Shown one piece after another: positions 1 through 7,650 of a stretch of 17,695 bases of DNA (the first letter of the stretch is position 1; every line of letters begins with the position of its first letter). Under the pieces are notes generated by a model, which had not been told where the DNA came from, searched no databases, and saw nothing but the letters and a program-made list of their open reading frames with translations. This DNA comes from Opitutia bacterium (GTDB lineage Bacteria; Verrucomicrobiota; Verrucomicrobiia; Opitutales; Seribacteraceae): the NCBI GenBank assembly GCA_018695085.1, contig JABHOU010000043.1:1-17695 (forward strand). The letters run 5' to 3'. Position numbers and translations under genes: made by a program.

Positions 1-6
1 AAAAGC

Positions 7-786
7 ATGAATTATCTAGAAGAACTGTTTAGCCTCTCGGGGAAAACTGCCGTCGTCATTGGAGGTACCGGCGAATTGTGCGGGGCGATGGCCACAGGAC
101 TTGCAAAGGCCGGCGCCGAGGTCGTTGTAGTTGGTCGCAACCAGGAAAAAGCTAGGCAAAAACTCGAGGAAATCGCAGAAGCCGGCGGATCGGCTTACTT
201 TGCGCCTTGCGACGTGGGTGAAACCGAAAGTTTGCAAAGCCTCCTCGACCACGTGGTGGAAAGGTCGGGCAAAGTGGACATACTGGTGAATGGAGCCGGA
301 ATAAACTCACCGACACCTTTTTTCGATATTCCAGCCGATGAGTTCCAAAGGATTTTCGACGTAAACCTCAAAGCCGTATTTCTTGCCTGCCAGACCTTCG
401 GAAAACACATGGTGGAACGAGGTGAAGGAGGAAGCATAATAAATGTGGGCTCAATCTCGGGACTCAATCCTCTCTCCCGAGTATTCACATATTCCGCCAC
501 AAAGGGAGCCGTACACAACCTATCCAAGAATCTTGCAAGGGAATGGGCGTCGAATAAGGTACGCGTTAATGTTTTGGTCCCGGGATTCTTTCCCGCCGAA
601 CAAAACAAAAAGGTACTGACCCCCGACCGAGTCGAATCGATAATGAGACACACACCGATAGACCGTTTCGGCAATAAGAATGAACTTATCGGAGCAACCT
701 TACTTTTGGCCTCCGACAAGGCAGGCAGTTTCATAACCGGTCACGAGTTGATCGTAGACGGAGGCTACTCCGCAATGACCATCTAG
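7..786 (+). CDS. SDR family oxidoreductase, probably D-mannonate oxidoreductase/fructuronate reductase type
   Basis: This 259-aa protein has the usual length of a classical short-chain dehydrogenase/reductase, a cytoplasmic NAD(P)-dependent enzyme. Seen: a glycine-rich nucleotide-binding turn at residues 19-26 (GGTGELCG), the NGAG motif at 95-98, and a catalytic tetrad of Asn120, Ser149, Tyr162 and Lys166 (YSATK). The C-terminal IVDGGY motif is near residue 249. After the active site the sequence PGFFPAEQNKKVL is, from memory, characteristic of SDR proteins annotated as D-mannonate oxidoreductase, which interconvert fructuronate and mannonate in hexuronate catabolism. That substrate call is inference; gluconate 5-dehydrogenase-like activity is the main alternative. 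Only six bases lie upstream of the ATG, so the ribosome binding site and any operon partners cannot be judged. It appears unrelated to the operon downstream, from which it is separated by 715 bases. Confidence 0.9.
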   Translation: MNYLEELFSLSGKTAVVIGGTGELCGAMATGLAKAGAEVVVVGRNQEKARQKLEEIAEAGGSAYFAPCDVGETESLQSLLDHVVERSGKVDILVNGAGINSPTPFFDIPADEFQRIFDVNLKAVFLACQTFGKHMVERGEGGSIINVGSISGLNPLSRVFTYSATKGAVHNLSKNLAREWASNKVRVNVLVPGFFPAEQNKKVLTPDRVESIMRHTPIDRFGNKNELIGATLLLASDKAGSFITGHELIVDGGYSAMTI

Positions 787-803
787 CCCGCTAAAATAGC
801 CAC

Positions 804-837
804 AAAAAAAGCCGCCGGCTTGCCCAAGCCGACGACT
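804..837 (-). terminator. Hairpin with T-tract on the minus strand
   Basis: An imperfect hairpin (810-837) has an uninterrupted CGGCTT/AAGCCG core, a 4-nt loop and two internal mismatches further out. In the minus direction it runs straight into seven T residues (810-804). In the plus direction no T-run follows, so although it lies just behind the SDR gene, its polarity fits a minus-strand transcript coming from the decayed genes at 1061-1499. It could still serve the SDR gene weakly. Confidence 0.6.
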
Positions 838-1060
838 AATAGGATAGGTATCTTGGTTTTAACATGTACCAACAATTGTCAGCACAGCATATTTCCGTGC
901 AAGAATGACAATGAATTCAAATTATTCCTAATTCAATGGAAATTTTGCCTTATTTTACTTTTACCACCACCCGGCATAATCTAATAGATTGTCATAGATT
1001 TTCCAGAAAGAAAACTGCTAAAAGTCGTAAATCGTTGATATTAGTAGAGTAATGGATGCA
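838..1060. other. A+T-rich intergenic stretch with no recognised feature
   Basis: I read both strands and found only short open stretches with no protein-like run longer than about 20 codons, no tRNA-like fold and no clear promoter. It lies between the decayed minus-strand gene and the minus-strand hairpin, so it may simply be the 3' trailer of that former transcript. Confidence 0.5.
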
Positions 1061-1258
1061 CTATTCCTCAGCCTGAACAAAAACAACAGCTTGCATCCAA
1101 CGATCCTCTTCTTTAAAAGGAACTCCAAAGCACAGCCAACGCCCCGATGAGACATAAAAGGATACACCTTAGTATCTTTGTAATCGCGTACAAGCTACTC
1201 GTTTACCTCAACACCTAATTCCCATAAGCTTGTAGCGAGGATAATCTTATATTTTCAC
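1061..1258 (-). pseudogene. Decayed DUF1737-like small protein gene
   Basis: Reading the minus strand from about 1258, one frame gives KYKIILATSLWELGVEVNE, then an amber stop (TAG), then LVRDYKDTK. At about 1158 sense continues in another frame as GVSFYVSSGRWLCFGV, then PFKEEDRWMQAVVFVQAEE, ending at a TAG at 1063-1061. The order 'YK-(I/V)-x-A-x-S-x-x-EL-x-x-x-VNE ... GGVS ... QA-V' is how I remember DUF1737 small proteins of about 60-70 aa. The lesions visible are a stop where TGG (Trp) would fit, one frameshift, and a likely one-base slip in the AAAA run after a GTG start at 1258-1256. The family call is from memory and the joined reading is inference; the protein-like character of both halves is seen directly. 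The minus-strand hairpin at 804-837 would end its transcript. Confidence 0.5.
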
Positions 1259-1319
1259 TAAAAAAATCTCATGCTACAACAATGATTGAGACAAGTAATG
1301 GGCATTACAGAGTAAAAAG

Positions 1320-1499
1320 TTAAGTACTTGCAAAAAGATAATTTTCATCGAAATTGGGAGCTAGCCCATTCAGGCTACTTAATAATAAGTTTCGGTATTC
1401 TTTTTTGAGACTCCCGTCTTGCACTTCTTCAAATTTCCATTCAACAACATTAAAACTTTTTTTGAATCCAAAAGTCGATTGCCGGCGAGACTTAAACAA
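1320..1499 (-). pseudogene. Possible truncated remnant of a minus-strand gene
   Basis: This 59-codon open frame on the minus strand ends at a TAA (1322-1320). It has no ATG, only a TTG first codon and an internal GTG, and an in-frame TAG lies at 1502-1500. The translation is mixed and charged rather than simple, for example FNVVEWKFEEVQDGSLKKEY and LLLSSLNGLAPNFDENYLF. It may be the 3' end of a gene whose 5' part was lost when the moxR-type operon came to sit next to it. An open frame of this length in A+T-rich DNA could also be chance. I do not recognise a family. Confidence 0.25.
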
Positions 1500-1501
1500 C
1501 T

Positions 1502-2545
1502 ATGACTACTAAAACCACCACAACAAAAAGCAAGACTCCAAAGGAACTTTCAGGGGGCGATGTCAAAGCTATCGAGGACCTGCGAGTTTCCTACGAGGAT
1601 ATCACTTCAGAAGTGGGCAAGATCATCATTGGGCAAGAAGCAGTCATCGAGCGAATGCTAACCTGTATGTTGTCCCGTGGACATGCCCTGCTCATGGGCG
1701 TTCCCGGATTGGCAAAAACCTTGCTTGTGAACTCTCTTGCTCAAACGACCTCACTTAGTTTCGGTCGCATCCAGTTCACACCCGACTTGATGCCCTCGGA
1801 CGTCACGGGAACCGAAATCCTCCAATCCACAGGGGAAGGTCTAGAACGTGAGTTCGTTTTTGCTAAAGGACCTCTCTTCGCTAATGTAATTCTGGCAGAT
1901 GAAATCAACAGAACACCACCTAAGACTCAGTCGGCATTATTGGAAGCCATGCAGGAAAAAAGGGTAACTGTGGCCGGCAAACACCATACTTTGCCGGAAC
2001 CGTTTTTTGTTTTGGCTACGCAAAACCCAATCGAACAAGAAGGCACCTATCCCTTGCCGGAGGCCCAACTCGACCGCTTTATGTTTCTCATTCAGGTGGA
2101 ATATCCCTCTCGAGATGAGGAAATTCGGATATCTCAAGAAACTACGACGGGGGATATTCCGAAATTGAAAAAGGTAATTACTGGAAAGAAACTTCGCGAA
2201 TTCCAAGGATTAGTGGAACGAGTTCCTGTACCTGACCATGTACATGAACTGGCTGTGGACATAGTACGCAGAACCCGGCCAAACTCTGATGAATCTCCTG
2301 CTTGGTTGCGTAGGTGGGTACAGTGGGGAGCTGGTCCAAGAGCGGTACAATTTCTAATTCGAGGAGCCAAAGCTCGCGCCGTTTTGCATGGGAATTACAT
2401 GGCAAGCACGGAAGACATCGAAGCAGTGGCCGAACCAGTGCTATTTCACCGCATTCTAACCAACTTTCATGCTCGTTCGGAAGGAATGACAAGTTCAGAG
2501 GTGGTTAAACGCCTTATCACCGAGGCTCGTAAGGAGAAACGATGA
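1502..2545 (+). CDS. MoxR-family AAA+ ATPase
   Basis: This 347-aa cytoplasmic AAA+ ATPase belongs to the MoxR group, which acts as a chaperone-like remodeller together with VWA-domain partners. Seen: Walker A GVPGLAKT at residues 66-73 (Lys72), Walker B VILADEIN at 129-136 (Asp133, Glu134), sensor 1 Asn175 in LATQNP, the LDRF arginine at 192, and sensor 2 Arg280 in GAGPRA. The length is typical (about 320-350 aa). The N-terminus is unusually Thr/Lys-rich for its first 16 residues. The Shine-Dalgarno signal is weak (a GGCGAG stretch about 12-14 nt upstream), but no better start is available. It is the first gene of the operon, and its stop codon overlaps the next start by 4 nt. No convincing promoter is visible in the preceding 200 bases. 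Confidence 0.95.
   Translation: MTTKTTTTKSKTPKELSGGDVKAIEDLRVSYEDITSEVGKIIIGQEAVIERMLTCMLSRGHALLMGVPGLAKTLLVNSLAQTTSLSFGRIQFTPDLMPSDVTGTEILQSTGEGLEREFVFAKGPLFANVILADEINRTPPKTQSALLEAMQEKRVTVAGKHHTLPEPFFVLATQNPIEQEGTYPLPEAQLDRFMFLIQVEYPSRDEEIRISQETTTGDIPKLKKVITGKKLREFQGLVERVPVPDHVHELAVDIVRRTRPNSDESPAWLRRWVQWGAGPRAVQFLIRGAKARAVLHGNYMASTEDIEAVAEPVLFHRILTNFHARSEGMTSSEVVKRLITEARKEKR
2531..2536 (+). promoter_or_regulatory. Shine-Dalgarno site of the DUF58 gene
   Basis: AAGGAG lies 5 nt before the ATG at 2542, inside the end of the MoxR gene. It supports the 4-nt overlapping start and translational coupling of the two genes. Confidence 0.75.
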
Positions 2546-3450
2546 GTAGACGACGCAAGTCCTACCTCAAGTACTTGGACAATGAGGCTATTTCCCGCAT
2601 CACCTCGGAACCCTTGCTCACGCCATTCCCCATGGAAGGGAGCGTATCCGGGCATCACAGAAGTCCCCACAAGGGTTCCAGCGTCGAATTTGCGGAATAC
2701 AGAGAATATGTGGCGGGAGAAGACCCCCGTCGAATGGATTGGCGAGTATATGCCCGTTCGGATCGGTACTACCTCAAGGAATTCGAAGCAGAAACCAATC
2801 TACGCTGCTATCTTACCCTAGATTGCAGTGGCTCAATGGGCTTTGGAGCGACTGAAAGTAAATTGGAATATGCCAAAAGACTAGCCGCCACTTTCGCTTA
2901 CTTAATTATCGGACAAGGTGATGCCGCTGGTCTCTTGGCCATTCGAGACAAGAAATCTTTCGAATTGCCGGCGAAACGCAACCCCGCTCAGGTTCAGGAA
3001 ATACTTGAAACGATGGGGCCTCTCAAAGCCAAGGGATCTCCTTCCCTGGTAGATGGCCTGCATGATCTAGCGGAGAGAGTTAGACCTCGAGGAATGACTG
3101 TCGTTATATCGGACTTTCTAGATGAACCTAAAGATTTGATAGATGCCATACACCATTTACGCGACCGAAGACACGACATCGTTTTATTTCACCTTATAGA
3201 CCCTCAGGAAGAAGATTTCCCTTTTGAAAGACCGACTCGCTTCGTTGACTTGGAAGGAGCTGGCTCTCTGATTACCGAACCTGCAGTAATCAGAGAGCAA
3301 TACCTCGAGAGCATGAAAATTCATCTCGAATCTCTCACTCAAGGTTGCCTCGCGTCTGAAGCTGATCATCGTATCATTCGCACCGATGTTCCCGTGGCTG
3401 AAGTACTGGACAAGTTTCTTGGCGAACGCTCTTCAGGCAAGGCCGCATGA
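2542..3450 (+). CDS. DUF58 domain protein (MoxR partner with VWA-like fold)
   Basis: This 302-aa soluble protein is of the DUF58 family, encoded almost invariably beside MoxR ATPases and thought to be an adaptor with a von Willebrand factor A-like fold. Seen: the family hallmark GSSVEFAEYREY from residue 45, followed by GEDPRRMDW (59-67) and the YLKEFEAE stretch (78-85). A MIDAS-like metal-binding loop DCSGSM is at 94-99 (Asp94, Ser96, Ser98), and VVISDF is at 187-192. There is no membrane segment or signal peptide, so it should act in the cytoplasm with the ATPase. Length matches the short form of the family. It overlaps the MoxR stop by 4 nt (ATGA). Confidence 0.93.
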   Translation: MSRRRKSYLKYLDNEAISRITSEPLLTPFPMEGSVSGHHRSPHKGSSVEFAEYREYVAGEDPRRMDWRVYARSDRYYLKEFEAETNLRCYLTLDCSGSMGFGATESKLEYAKRLAATFAYLIIGQGDAAGLLAIRDKKSFELPAKRNPAQVQEILETMGPLKAKGSPSLVDGLHDLAERVRPRGMTVVISDFLDEPKDLIDAIHHLRDRRHDIVLFHLIDPQEEDFPFERPTRFVDLEGAGSLITEPAVIREQYLESMKIHLESLTQGCLASEADHRIIRTDVPVAEVLDKFLGERSSGKAA

Positions 3451-3503
3451 ACAAGTTAATTCGGTAGAACCAAAGCCCGTTAAAATAAGTCTACATTAGG
3501 AAC
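3451..3503 (+). other. Short intergenic gap inside the operon
   Basis: This is the only gap of more than a few bases in the seven-gene operon (53 nt). I see no terminator hairpin or clear promoter. The AGGA just before the following ATG is only 2-3 nt from it, so initiation of the next gene may be weak. Confidence 0.5.
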
Positions 3504-5468
3504 ATGACATTCCTTCAGCCTCTAGCATTGTACGGATTACCCTTGGCTTTACTGCCGGTAATCATTCATCTGCTAAACCTCCTAAGGCACCGATCTCAAC
3601 CTTGGGCAGCTACTCGCTTTCTTTTACAGGCAAGACGGAGTTCATCGAAACTCTCGCGATTAAAACGGTGGCTTACCTTGTTGCTGCGGGTATTAGCCTT
3701 AATCGGTTTGGCTTTTGCTCTTTCTCGACCGATGACGGGTGGAGATTCAATGTTTTCCTTTTCCTCCGGAGCACCTGAAGCAATAGCCTTGGTCCTAGAC
3801 CGGTCCGCGAGTATGGAAACGAAAACAGGAGAAGGGGCAGCAAGCAAACGGGAACTCGCCTTAAAAGCTCTGGAAGATTTTGCGAAGCCTTGGACCGAAA
3901 GTAGAATAGTTTTGGTCGATAGCGCCTTGCGAGAACCCGTCATATTGTCTGATTTGTCCACTCTCGCAGATCCAGCCATGGAACGATACCTCGGCTCTAC
4001 CGAAACTGCGGCCGACATCCCTGCCACTCTGGCAACAACACTCGACTGGCTAGAGGAAAACGGCGTGGCCACCGCCGAAACAGTCATTGCTTCCGACATG
4101 CAGGAAAGCAACTGGAAACCTGAGGGAAGTGAAGATGTTCTTCGGCGAATAAAGAAAGTTCTATCTGTAAAGGAAGGGTCATGGCGCACCAGAATTCTCG
4201 CCCTGGAAGGTGAAGCTTCCACAAACTCTTCAATTCTCGGTGAAAACCTCTTGCGACGTAGTGAAAAGCTAGATCTTCTCGCAAATCTTCAACGCCGACC
4301 GACTGGTGATCTCCCCTTGCGAATCATGGCTAACCTAGACGGCGTCCAAAGTGAAGTCACGGCCGAGTTCAAGGGAGAGAGATTTCTTTGGCGAGCCTCC
4401 GTACCTTTGCCGGAAAAGAAAAACCAAGGCTGGCTTTCCCTAAGTCTTTCCCCCGACCTATGCCTCGGCGACAACTCTTGGTATTTCACTTACGGATCTG
4501 CAAATCGCCCACATGCCGCGGTAAGGGCTGACCTACCCATTGCTGGAAGGATTTTGCGAGCAGCTGCAGCCAACGAAAAAGGAATACCTGCCGATGTCCT
4601 CCCCTCTTCCAACCTAAACAAGGAAGATCTCGCCGGTAGAACACTCATCGTCCTTCAAGGAAACCCTCGGACTCCACAAGAAGCCGAATTATTGAAGTCC
4701 TTTGTTAATGGAGGGGGAATCCTGCTGTGTTTTCCTCCCAACTCACAAGAAGGTATAGTAATCGACACCATACAATGGCAACCGGCAGAAAGAACATCTG
4801 ACTCCGAATCCTCATTTCGCGTCAATGCTTGGAATGAAAACGGTGGAATTCTCGCAAATGCTTCCGACGGCACTCGACTCCCCTTAGGTGAACTATCTAC
4901 CACCACTCGCAGCATTCCAATTGGCTCCGAACCTTTGGCTTATTTTTCAGACGGTAAGCCATTTCTGTCTCGTAAAATACTGGGCAAGGGAGCGATTTAC
5001 CTCTTTTCCACTATACCCACGGAAAAGTGGTCCGGTTTGGCAAACGGATATATTCTTGTTCCAGCTATCCAACGTTTAATGGAAGAAACTACATCCACAC
5101 ACTCACCGGCAAGTTCGCTGGCGTGCGGGTCTTCCGAACTTGTGGAAGCAAACGAAATCGAATGCCTTGACTCACTGGAGCGGAAAAAGCCGATTTTGAA
5201 CGCAGGAGTCTACCTTATCGACGGCAACATGGTAGCCGTAAATCGCCCGCATGAGGAGGATTCGCCTGCCCTCTTACCTCAAGAACAAGCTGTCGATTCT
5301 CTGGGTAATGATTTTGTGAGCTATCAAAAAACGGAAGCCTTGGGCAATCAGTCGTCTAGGGCTGAGATATGGACAGTTTTCCTTTACCTGGTTCTCCTTT
5401 TACTTTTGGGCGAATCCCTTTTGGGATTACCCGGATCCATCAAAAAACGGAAGGGAGAATCATCTTGA
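3504..5468 (+). CDS. BatA-type membrane protein with VWA domain
   Basis: This 654-aa inner-membrane protein starts with the BatA/aerotolerance-type N-terminal region: a hydrophobic segment at about residues 4-25, the LLNLLRHR-QPWAA-RFLL stretch, and a second hydrophobic segment at about 55-74. A VWA domain follows, with MIDAS residues Asp99, Ser101 and Ser103 (DRSASM) and a later SDMQES near residue 195. The middle part is beta-rich and includes SFVNGGGILLCFP (about 397-409), which recalls the glutamine-amidotransferase-like fold found in this family. One C-terminal membrane segment lies at about 623-643, followed by a basic tail. An in-frame TAA just upstream rules out an earlier start. The bulk is predicted to face the periplasm or outer surface; role in a MoxR-VWA complex is from context. 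Confidence 0.9.
   Translation: MTFLQPLALYGLPLALLPVIIHLLNLLRHRSQPWAATRFLLQARRSSSKLSRLKRWLTLLLRVLALIGLAFALSRPMTGGDSMFSFSSGAPEAIALVLDRSASMETKTGEGAASKRELALKALEDFAKPWTESRIVLVDSALREPVILSDLSTLADPAMERYLGSTETAADIPATLATTLDWLEENGVATAETVIASDMQESNWKPEGSEDVLRRIKKVLSVKEGSWRTRILALEGEASTNSSILGENLLRRSEKLDLLANLQRRPTGDLPLRIMANLDGVQSEVTAEFKGERFLWRASVPLPEKKNQGWLSLSLSPDLCLGDNSWYFTYGSANRPHAAVRADLPIAGRILRAAAANEKGIPADVLPSSNLNKEDLAGRTLIVLQGNPRTPQEAELLKSFVNGGGILLCFPPNSQEGIVIDTIQWQPAERTSDSESSFRVNAWNENGGILANASDGTRLPLGELSTTTRSIPIGSEPLAYFSDGKPFLSRKILGKGAIYLFSTIPTEKWSGLANGYILVPAIQRLMEETTSTHSPASSLACGSSELVEANEIECLDSLERKKPILNAGVYLIDGNMVAVNRPHEEDSPALLPQEQAVDSLGNDFVSYQKTEALGNQSSRAEIWTVFLYLVLLLLLGESLLGLPGSIKKRKGESS
5453..5458 (+). 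promoter_or_regulatory. Shine-Dalgarno site that fixes a TTG start
   Basis: GGGAGA ends 6 nt before the TTG at 5465-5467. No comparable site precedes the upstream in-frame ATG at 5369, so this motif decides the start of the next gene. Confidence 0.7.
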
Positions 5469-7648
5469 TCGATTTTTCGGAATGGCGGTTAGGCTGGTCT
5501 TGGCCGGTTATATTAGTGGTGATTGTCGTCATTGCCGTCTGCCTGAGGCTTTGCATAATTACTTGGATACGTTCAGGAAGAAAAAAATCCATAGCATGGC
5601 TGGAAGCTCTAAGGTTCATTATCGTAGGTTTAATTCTTGTCACATTGGCGAACCCTGAGCGAGTCGAACGAATAGAAAGAGATTCCGAACCCGAAATACT
5701 CTTACTAGCAGACGCTTCCGAGAGCATGAATACACGCGATGTAAATGACTCTAACGGAACGATACTCACCCGTTCGGATTGGGTTAAAAAGTCACTTGCT
5801 CAACCTTGGCGCTCCGAACTCGAAAAGACGGCAATTGTTTCTGAACTATCTTTTTCTTCAGCAAGTGGCAGCGAGGCAACAGACCTCTCGCTTCCCTTGC
5901 AAGAAGGACTTGATCGTGTTTCAAATCTTAAGGCTGCTCTATACTTCACCGACGGAGACGCAAACACAGGTCCGTCGCCACTATCTCTCGCTGGGCGTTG
6001 CAGAGCTGCGGGAGTCCCCACATACGTTGTTCGAGTCGGCAAAGACAAACCTCTACCCGATCTAGTCCTCGAAGACTTCACCGCACCTTCATTTGCTCTT
6101 CTTGATGAAAGATTAACGGTCAGTTACCGGATTTCAAACGCCTTTCCCGAGCGGGTGGAAACGACCTTGAAACTGATGGGAAACGATGAACAAGTCGCCA
6201 TTAAACCGATCATTTTGCCAGGAGGTGAAGAAGTTAGCGGAACCATGTCTTGGCTACCTACAATGAAAGGGGATATGCAGTTACGGGCAGTGCTTCAAGA
6301 ACATGCGGGAGAAAGTATTCTCGAAAACAATACAAGAGAGCTCGAAACTCGAATTGAAAGCAAAGTACTCAAAGCCCTCATCGTAGATTCGTTTCCTAGG
6401 TGGGAATATCGATTTCTACGCAACGCTCTAGAACGAGACCCAAGAGTCGACATGAACTGTATACTACTCCACCCGGGAATGAATCCCGGCAATGGACTGG
6501 GATACCTTAGGGAATTCCCCGGTTCTCCTGAAGAACTAGCCCCCTACGACGTAGTCTTCATTGGGGACATTGGACTGGAAGAAGGAGAATTGACTAAAGA
6601 CGACTGCGAGGCATTGGCCAACCTTGTTCGCCTTCAAGCATCCGGGGTCATTTTTCTTCCTGGTCGGCGAGGGCGTCAAACCAGTCTTGCCGAAAGCCCC
6701 TTGGGAGACCTTATTCCCGTTGCCTTCGATCCGGCCAAACCAAGAGGAGTGGGCACATCCAATTCTTCGGCTATCACACTCACAAAAAAAGGTCGCAATC
6801 ACTGGCTCACTACTCTTAGAGGAGCGGGCGAACCTGATGTTCAATTCTGGGAACGACTTCCGGGATTTCATTGGTCAGCCGCGGCCCTCAAGAGTCGGCC
6901 CGGTTCCGAAGTGCTTGCAGTACACTCGATCTTTAGAAACGAATGGGGACGGATGCCGGTGCTGGCCATTCGCTATGTCGGAGCCGGCAAAACCCTCTAC
7001 CTAGGAAGTGACTCCGCATGGCGATGGCGTCGAGGAGTCGAAGATAAATACCACTATCGTTTCTGGAGTCAGATAGCCCGATGGATGGCACACGGAAGGC
7101 ATCTTTCGGAAGGAGATGGGATGAAAGTCATACACAGCCCGGAAAGGCCAAAGACAGGTGAAAACGTCTACCTTCGCTGCATAGTCTTGGACAAAGACGG
7201 TTTTCCCCTCAAAGAAGGCCCTGTAGAAAGTATGATTGAGCACCCTGGAGGAGAAAACGAAAGAATCTTTTACGAACCTGCTCCTGAAGGAGAAGGCGTC
7301 TTTCTGGCAACCTTTCGGACGCGTCAATCCGGACCGATCAAAATCAGAACGGAAGTCACAAAAGCCGATCGTTTTCTGGAAACCAACTTGCAAGCGGAAA
7401 GTCATGGTCTGGAACGACTTGGTCGACCGGCTCGAACTGGGGACCTTCGAGAACTAGCAAGACTCACAGGCGGCAAATATGGTCTTGCTGAAAACCTGGA
7501 AAGCATAGTTCAAGCCATAGCCACCCTGCCGGCTCCGGATCCTCTGGAACGAATTCATCGCCTAAGGACTGATCTCTATTGGGGATTATTCCTTTGTGGA
7601 TTGCTTGCAATTTACTGGACTGGCCGCAAATTCGCGGGAATGATTTAG
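5465..7648 (+). CDS. Membrane VWA / amidotransferase-like protein, second BatA-like component
   Basis: This 727-aa protein starts at TTG, overlapping the previous stop by 4 nt (TTGA) behind a well-spaced GGGAGA. An ATG at 5369 would add 32 residues but overlap the previous gene by 100 nt. Seen: two membrane segments at about residues 13-34 and 48-62, then a VWA domain with MIDAS residues Asp83, Ser85, Ser87 and a TDG motif at 162-164. From residue 300 comes the KALIVDSFPRWEYRFLRNAL stretch, which I know from VWA/glutamine-amidotransferase-like proteins of Planctomycetota and Verrucomicrobiota. Later come LYLGSDSAWRWRRG and a C-terminal membrane segment at about 705-721. No amidotransferase Cys-His pair is evident, so the fold is probably structural. 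It likely pairs with the preceding protein in the envelope. Confidence 0.9.
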   Translation: MIDFSEWRLGWSWPVILVVIVVIAVCLRLCIITWIRSGRKKSIAWLEALRFIIVGLILVTLANPERVERIERDSEPEILLLADASESMNTRDVNDSNGTILTRSDWVKKSLAQPWRSELEKTAIVSELSFSSASGSEATDLSLPLQEGLDRVSNLKAALYFTDGDANTGPSPLSLAGRCRAAGVPTYVVRVGKDKPLPDLVLEDFTAPSFALLDERLTVSYRISNAFPERVETTLKLMGNDEQVAIKPIILPGGEEVSGTMSWLPTMKGDMQLRAVLQEHAGESILENNTRELETRIESKVLKALIVDSFPRWEYRFLRNALERDPRVDMNCILLHPGMNPGNGLGYLREFPGSPEELAPYDVVFIGDIGLEEGELTKDDCEALANLVRLQASGVIFLPGRRGRQTSLAESPLGDLIPVAFDPAKPRGVGTSNSSAITLTKKGRNHWLTTLRGAGEPDVQFWERLPGFHWSAAALKSRPGSEVLAVHSIFRNEWGRMPVLAIRYVGAGKTLYLGSDSAWRWRRGVEDKYHYRFWSQIARWMAHGRHLSEGDGMKVIHSPERPKTGENVYLRCIVLDKDGFPLKEGPVESMIEHPGGENERIFYEPAPEGEGVFLATFRTRQSGPIKIRTEVTKADRFLETNLQAESHGLERLGRPARTGDLRELARLTGGKYGLAENLESIVQAIATLPAPDPLERIHRLRTDLYWGLFLCGLLAIYWTGRKFAGMI

Positions 7649-7650
7649 CC

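Noticed and set aside
1052..1150. 32-codon plus-strand ORF starting at ATG 1052
   Set aside because: It lies antisense to the better-supported DUF1737-like relic and has no recognisable motif.
1031..1237. Inverted repeats with loops of about 30 nt (TGGATGCA/TGCATCCA and TACAAGCT/AGCTTGTA)
   Set aside because: They fall inside the decayed minus-strand gene and are short enough to be chance; no attC or riboswitch consensus was found.
5369..5464. Upstream ATG extension of the second VWA protein
   Set aside because: It overlaps the previous gene by 100 nt and lacks a ribosome binding site, whereas TTG at 5465 has an ideal one.
7579..7650. Upstream ATG extension of the coiled-coil protein
   Set aside because: It overlaps the previous gene by 70 nt; the ATG at 7651 sits 2 nt after the stop as expected in this operon.
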